From contig RFNX01000456.1 of the NCBI GenBank assembly GCA_009926905.1, positions 1-6,569 of the forward strand: a stretch of 6,569 nt of DNA. The letters are read 5' to 3'. The translations under genes and the position numbers were made by a program. The notes under the pieces were generated by a model. The model did no database searches. It was not told the DNA's origin and worked only from the letters and a program-made list of their open reading frames with translations. The stretch is from Flavobacteriales bacterium. GTDB lineage: Bacteria; Bacteroidota; Bacteroidia; Flavobacteriales_D; Crocinitomicaceae. Of this stretch, positions 6,494 to 6,569 are shown piece by piece (the stretch's first letter is position 1; each line of letters begins with the position of its first letter).

Positions 6494-6569
6494 ATGCGCA
6501 GCAAACCTCACTTTTCATCAAAAAATAATGACTTATTGGCACAAGCTTTTGCTTTTTGGAAAAATTGGA
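6494..6569 (+). CDS. Start of an unidentified ORF, cut by the window edge
   Basis: An ATG at 6494, 5 nt after the tau stop codon, opens a frame with no stop to the window end (25 codons). The visible protein begins MRSKPHFSSKNND and continues LLAQAFAFWKNW. I do not recognise a family. There is no TAnnTTTG box or terminator between it and dnaX, so co-transcription is likely if it is real. The short length makes it a tentative call. Confidence 0.4.
   Translation, partial: MRSKPHFSSKNNDLLAQAFAFWKNW

Overview
The window looks like ordinary chromosome from an AT-rich member of the Bacteroidota, most likely a Flavobacteriales-type organism. Three things support this: SecD and SecF are fused into a single 993-residue protein; the promoters upstream of genes fit the Bacteroidota pattern TTG - about 20 nt - TAnnTTTG; and start codons are preceded by A-rich sequence instead of Shine-Dalgarno sites. 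The genus assignment is not certain. All recognisable genes lie on the + strand.

Layout: (1) positions 2-283 hold the C-terminal end of a GT-B (GT4-like) glycosyltransferase. (2) Positions 284-391 are a 108-bp intergenic region with a very good promoter whose spacer is filled by a near-perfect palindrome, a candidate operator. (3) Positions 392-3373 hold secDF, intact, followed at 3395-3421 by a strong intrinsic terminator with a TTCG loop. (4) Positions 3453-4686 hold a secreted purple-acid-phosphatase-like metallophosphoesterase broken by two single-base losses; its promoter overlaps the secDF terminator. (5) Positions 4768-5883 hold dnaX (DNA polymerase III gamma/tau), which stops just after a run of ten A. 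The matching tau-type C-terminal region continues in the -1 frame to 6488. (6) From 6494 an unidentified ORF runs off the window.

The genes do not form one pathway. secDF (protein export), the exported phosphoesterase and dnaX (replication) each appear to have their own promoter, and only the last ORF looks co-transcribed with dnaX. The main question is whether the dnaX break is programmed frameshifting or transcript slippage giving gamma-like and tau-like products, or a base lost in sequencing. Two similar one-base losses in the neighbouring gene make the artefact explanation serious. I see no mobile element, CRISPR array, tRNA/rRNA or novel multi-gene system here.
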